Of a stretch of 10,309 bases of DNA, positions 8,574 to 10,309 are shown one piece after another (position 1 is the first letter of the stretch; each line of letters begins with the position of its first letter). Both the position numbers and the translations under genes were made by a program. Below the pieces are notes generated by a model. That model did no database searches. It was not told the DNA's origin and saw only the letters and a list, made by a program, of their open reading frames with translations. Origin of the DNA: Larix sibirica (lineage: Eukaryota; Streptophyta; Pinopsida; Pinales; Pinaceae); assembly GCA_004151065.3 (NCBI GenBank), contig NWUY0303913611.1, positions 1-10,309 of the forward strand, in the 5' to 3' direction.

Positions 8574-8960
8574 GATCTTTGTAGGTCTCATGTATCACTT
8601 AGTGATGAAGAGGATGTTTTGTTGTGGATCTTAAATGATTAGAGGGGAATCTACACTCCTCATATGAGTTATAAGGTCCTCAGGGACGACGAACAACATC
8701 CTCCTAACCCTTGGAGGCAATAGTTTTTATGGTCTCTTCGTTGTCTGCTCAAAATGAAATTGTTCCTATGGATGGTCTTGAACCATGTTATTCCTGTTTG
8801 GGAACTTATAAAGAAAATATATTGGATTGGACCTAGTCGTTGTCCCCTTTTCCAAGAATAGGAAGAATCAGTTGAACATCCTTTTTATTTTCTATCTTTT
8901 TTTGTTAAGCTTTGGAACCATATTTTTATGGTAAAAGGAGTCAAATTTTGATGGATTGGG
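8574..8960 (+). pseudogene. reverse-transcriptase zinc-binding (zf-RVT) remnant of the LINE
   Basis: Frame 3 reads DEEDVLLWILND, then YTPHMSYKVL, then LLKMKLFLWMVLNHVIPVWE and SRCPLFQE-stop-EESVEHPFYF. This is the plant zf-RVT layout, in which a CxxC pair and a HxxxxC pair follow a W..LW..K....FLW helix. One Cys (8841-8843) and the His (8877-8879) remain, while the partner Cys positions read Phe and Phe/Leu, so metal binding would be lost. A stop replaces the Trp expected in the first W..LW element (TAG near 8721). Confidence 0.82.
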
Positions 8961-9200
8961 TTTAATGTCTATGGGGCTCTTAAGCATTGGAAAGAAAATT
9001 TACTCTTCTCTGATTTTATTAGTTTAATTTCTATCTGCCTATGCTTCATTTGGACGACCTGAAACAAAGCAATTTTTTACGATGTCATCTTGTCTCCGGA
9101 GCTCATGGGATTTCGCAGTCTAGCCATCCTGGATCACATCCCTCAACCCACTAGGTCTATTCAGACACACCTTGTGGTGATTGAGTTGGTCGATAAGTCA

Positions 9201-9600
9201 AAGGCCTGGGATTATTTCGATGGGGAGGCTATAAAGGACCCCTTCTATGGAAGTGCAGGTGTACTGGTTCCCAAATCACACTCTCCTTTCTTCTCCTTTG
9301 CGACAGGTTTAGGGCCAAGCACCACCAATTTTGCTTAATTCTCGGCATTGAGGTTAACTCTTCAGCTAGCTCTTAGAAAAGGATTTAGAATACTCCCAAG
9401 TATTCGACAACTTAAAGCTGGTGGAAGAGCACATGAGGAAGAAGAAAAATCCTGAAAGTATTCATCTTTCTGCTATCTGCTCGGAATGTTTTATGCTGTG
9501 TGATTCTTTCTAAGAGATAAGTTTCTATCACATTTTCAGAGAAAGAAATTCGAAGGAAGACCATCTTTCAAAGCTAGGATTAAAAGAACTAGAAGGATTG
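9201..9600 (+). pseudogene. RNase H domain at the LINE C-terminus, broken
   Basis: An RNase H fold of the plant RVT_3 type, which in intact elements degrades RNA in RNA-DNA hybrids. Frame 3 reads AWDYFDGEA (first catalytic Asp, 9219-9221), GSAGVLVPK and FATGLGPSTTNFA, then stop, then FSALRLTLQLAL. The stop TAA at 9336-9338 sits where the catalytic Glu (NNxAExxAL) belongs, one base change from GAA. After a frame change near 9390, frame 1 reads SQVFDNLKLVEEHM, with the third Asp at 9406-9408 and the usual Gly of GDS missing. It then reads SFYHIFRERNSKEDHLSKLGL, with the last Asp at 9559-9561. Three of four catalytic residues are therefore still visible across two frames. The 82-codon open run at 9090-9338 is only its first half. 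Confidence 0.88.
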
Positions 9601-9705
9601 TGGAACATATGGGAACAATCAAAATACTCCTTGATGGAAATTGATCTTGGTCCCTTCGTAATCTACAATTTTCTCTCCTTACTTCAAGGAACTAGAAGGT
9701 CTTGA

Positions 9706-10200
9706 AGTAGGGATTTTTAGTTTTTGGAGAGCTGCGACTTCAGCTGAAAATATGGCTTATGAACCTCATTTTTTGTATATTTGTTGATATGGCCATGATA
9801 TTTGGGCTTAAACTATATATAATATTGCCATATATAGGGGACCGATGCAGTCTCTTATGTATACTTAATGTATGGTTCCTTTTAAGGCTGAATACTTAGG
9901 TAGTTTTGATATCTTTCCTAGAAGAAATATGTGAAATATATCACTGAAAGTCTCTATAAAATGCGTTATATTGTCAGTGTTTTAAGAGGAAAAAAATGAA
10001 TATGGATATGTATTATAAATCAGTTGGTGCATATAGTCATTTAGTATATAAACTTATGAAATATTTTTGTCCTTATCCATGTGGGATCTATCATGTTAAT
10101 TGTGGATCTTAATATTCCTAATTCTTAGATGTTGTTGTTTCAGCCATCTTTTTACCCCAGTTTTATTTGATGTGCATGTGGACTGTATACTCATCCTAGT
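9706..10200. other. non-coding tail after the LINE
   Basis: The first part may be the LINE 3' untranslated region, but no end could be fixed. The only A run worth noting is AAAAAAA at 9991-9997, too short and too far from the last stop to call a tail. The rest is AT-rich with words such as ATATGGCCATGATAT near 9787-9801. Nothing else was recognised. Confidence 0.45.
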
Positions 10201-10300
10201 GGGGGGGTGTGGGGGGGTGTGGGGGGTCATCGCCCCCCCCATGAGAGTCTTGGGGCCAGCGGGGGTTCGAGGGAAAATCCCCCAAAATAAATTTTTTGGG
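10201..10300. repeat. block of G and C runs with three potential hairpins
   Basis: Composition changes abruptly at 10201: G7-TGT-G7-TGT-G6, then TCATCG and C8 (10233-10240). G6 at 10221-10226 can pair with the C run. GGGGG at 10261-10265 can pair with CCCCC at 10279-10283, and CCCAAAA at 10281-10287 with TTTTGGG at 10294-10300. The G runs could also form a quadruplex on the plus strand. The block contrasts strongly with the AT-rich flank and is probably the edge of another repeat that continues past the window; the family was not identified. Confidence 0.7.
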
Positions 10301-10309
10301 TTGTTTGTT

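Larger units (their letters stand above)
6386..9705 (+). mobile_element. 5'-truncated, degenerate plant L1-type LINE ORF2
   Basis: About 3.3 kb that once encoded the C-terminal three quarters of a plant L1-type ORF2 protein, which copies its own RNA by target-primed reverse transcription. Reading frames change 2 to 1 near 7155, 1 to 3 near 7985, 3 to 2 near 8320, 2 to 3 near 8573 and 3 to 1 near 9390, with in-frame stops at 6455, 6890, 7070, 7771, 7876, 9060, 9336 and 9511 among others. Domain order is intact: linker with WRLKRRALWIQQGD and FFHNSLKHR (6560-6650), fingers and palm (6893-7773), thumb (7774-8320, LGGWGLK near 8110), zinc-finger remnant (8741-8900) and RNase H (9201-9600). The apurinic endonuclease expected upstream is absent, typical of 5' truncation during insertion. 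The last frame stops at 9703-9705. No poly(A) tail or target-site duplication could be fixed. It cannot encode a working protein. Confidence 0.93.

Noticed and set aside
10261-10283. B-box-like GGTTCGAGGG, possible tRNA or SINE
   Set aside because: No matching A box, acceptor stem or anticodon arm could be placed upstream; the similarity is limited to GGTTCGA.

Overview
The window looks like nuclear DNA of a land plant, most likely intergenic DNA from a large, repeat-rich seed-plant genome. Three things point there: an intact nuclear-type tRNA-Ser, a decayed L1-type LINE with a C-terminal RNase H domain as in many plant LINEs, and a decayed Ty1/copia Gag. A gymnosperm is possible but cannot be shown from this sequence. 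No intact protein-coding gene was found.

Layout, left to right. Positions 1-1244 are AT-rich and hold nothing recognised apart from a two-copy repeat of about 60 bp (461-579). A complete tRNA-Ser with anticodon CGA lies at 1245-1326, followed by T runs and AT-rich repeats with palindromes (1352-1487). From 1839 to about 3130, minus strand, is the wreck of a non-LTR reverse transcriptase: a QGCPLSP-like block, a surviving Asp-Asp pair and a C-terminal zinc-binding remnant can be read across several frames. From 3640 to 4234, also minus, is a Ty1/copia Gag remnant with a possible primer-binding site just upstream. Positions 4350-6385 are AT-rich with short tandem repeats and one weak LTR-like stretch on the plus strand.

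From about 6386 to 9705, plus strand, is a long 5'-truncated plant L1-type ORF2: linker, reverse transcriptase, C-terminal region with zinc-finger remnant, and RNase H. At least four frame changes and more than ten stop codons break it, and the catalytic FVDD box reads FVDG. A non-coding tail follows, and the window ends in a sharply different block of G and C runs (10201-10309) that may be the edge of another repeat.

The protein-like features do not work together. They are independent insertions that have decayed in place, and only the tRNA gene looks functional. I did not find a credible new biological system. The points most worth checking are the mosaic of two unrelated retroelements on the minus strand, the RNase H domain that can be followed through a nonsense codon and a frameshift, and the G/C-run block at the right edge.
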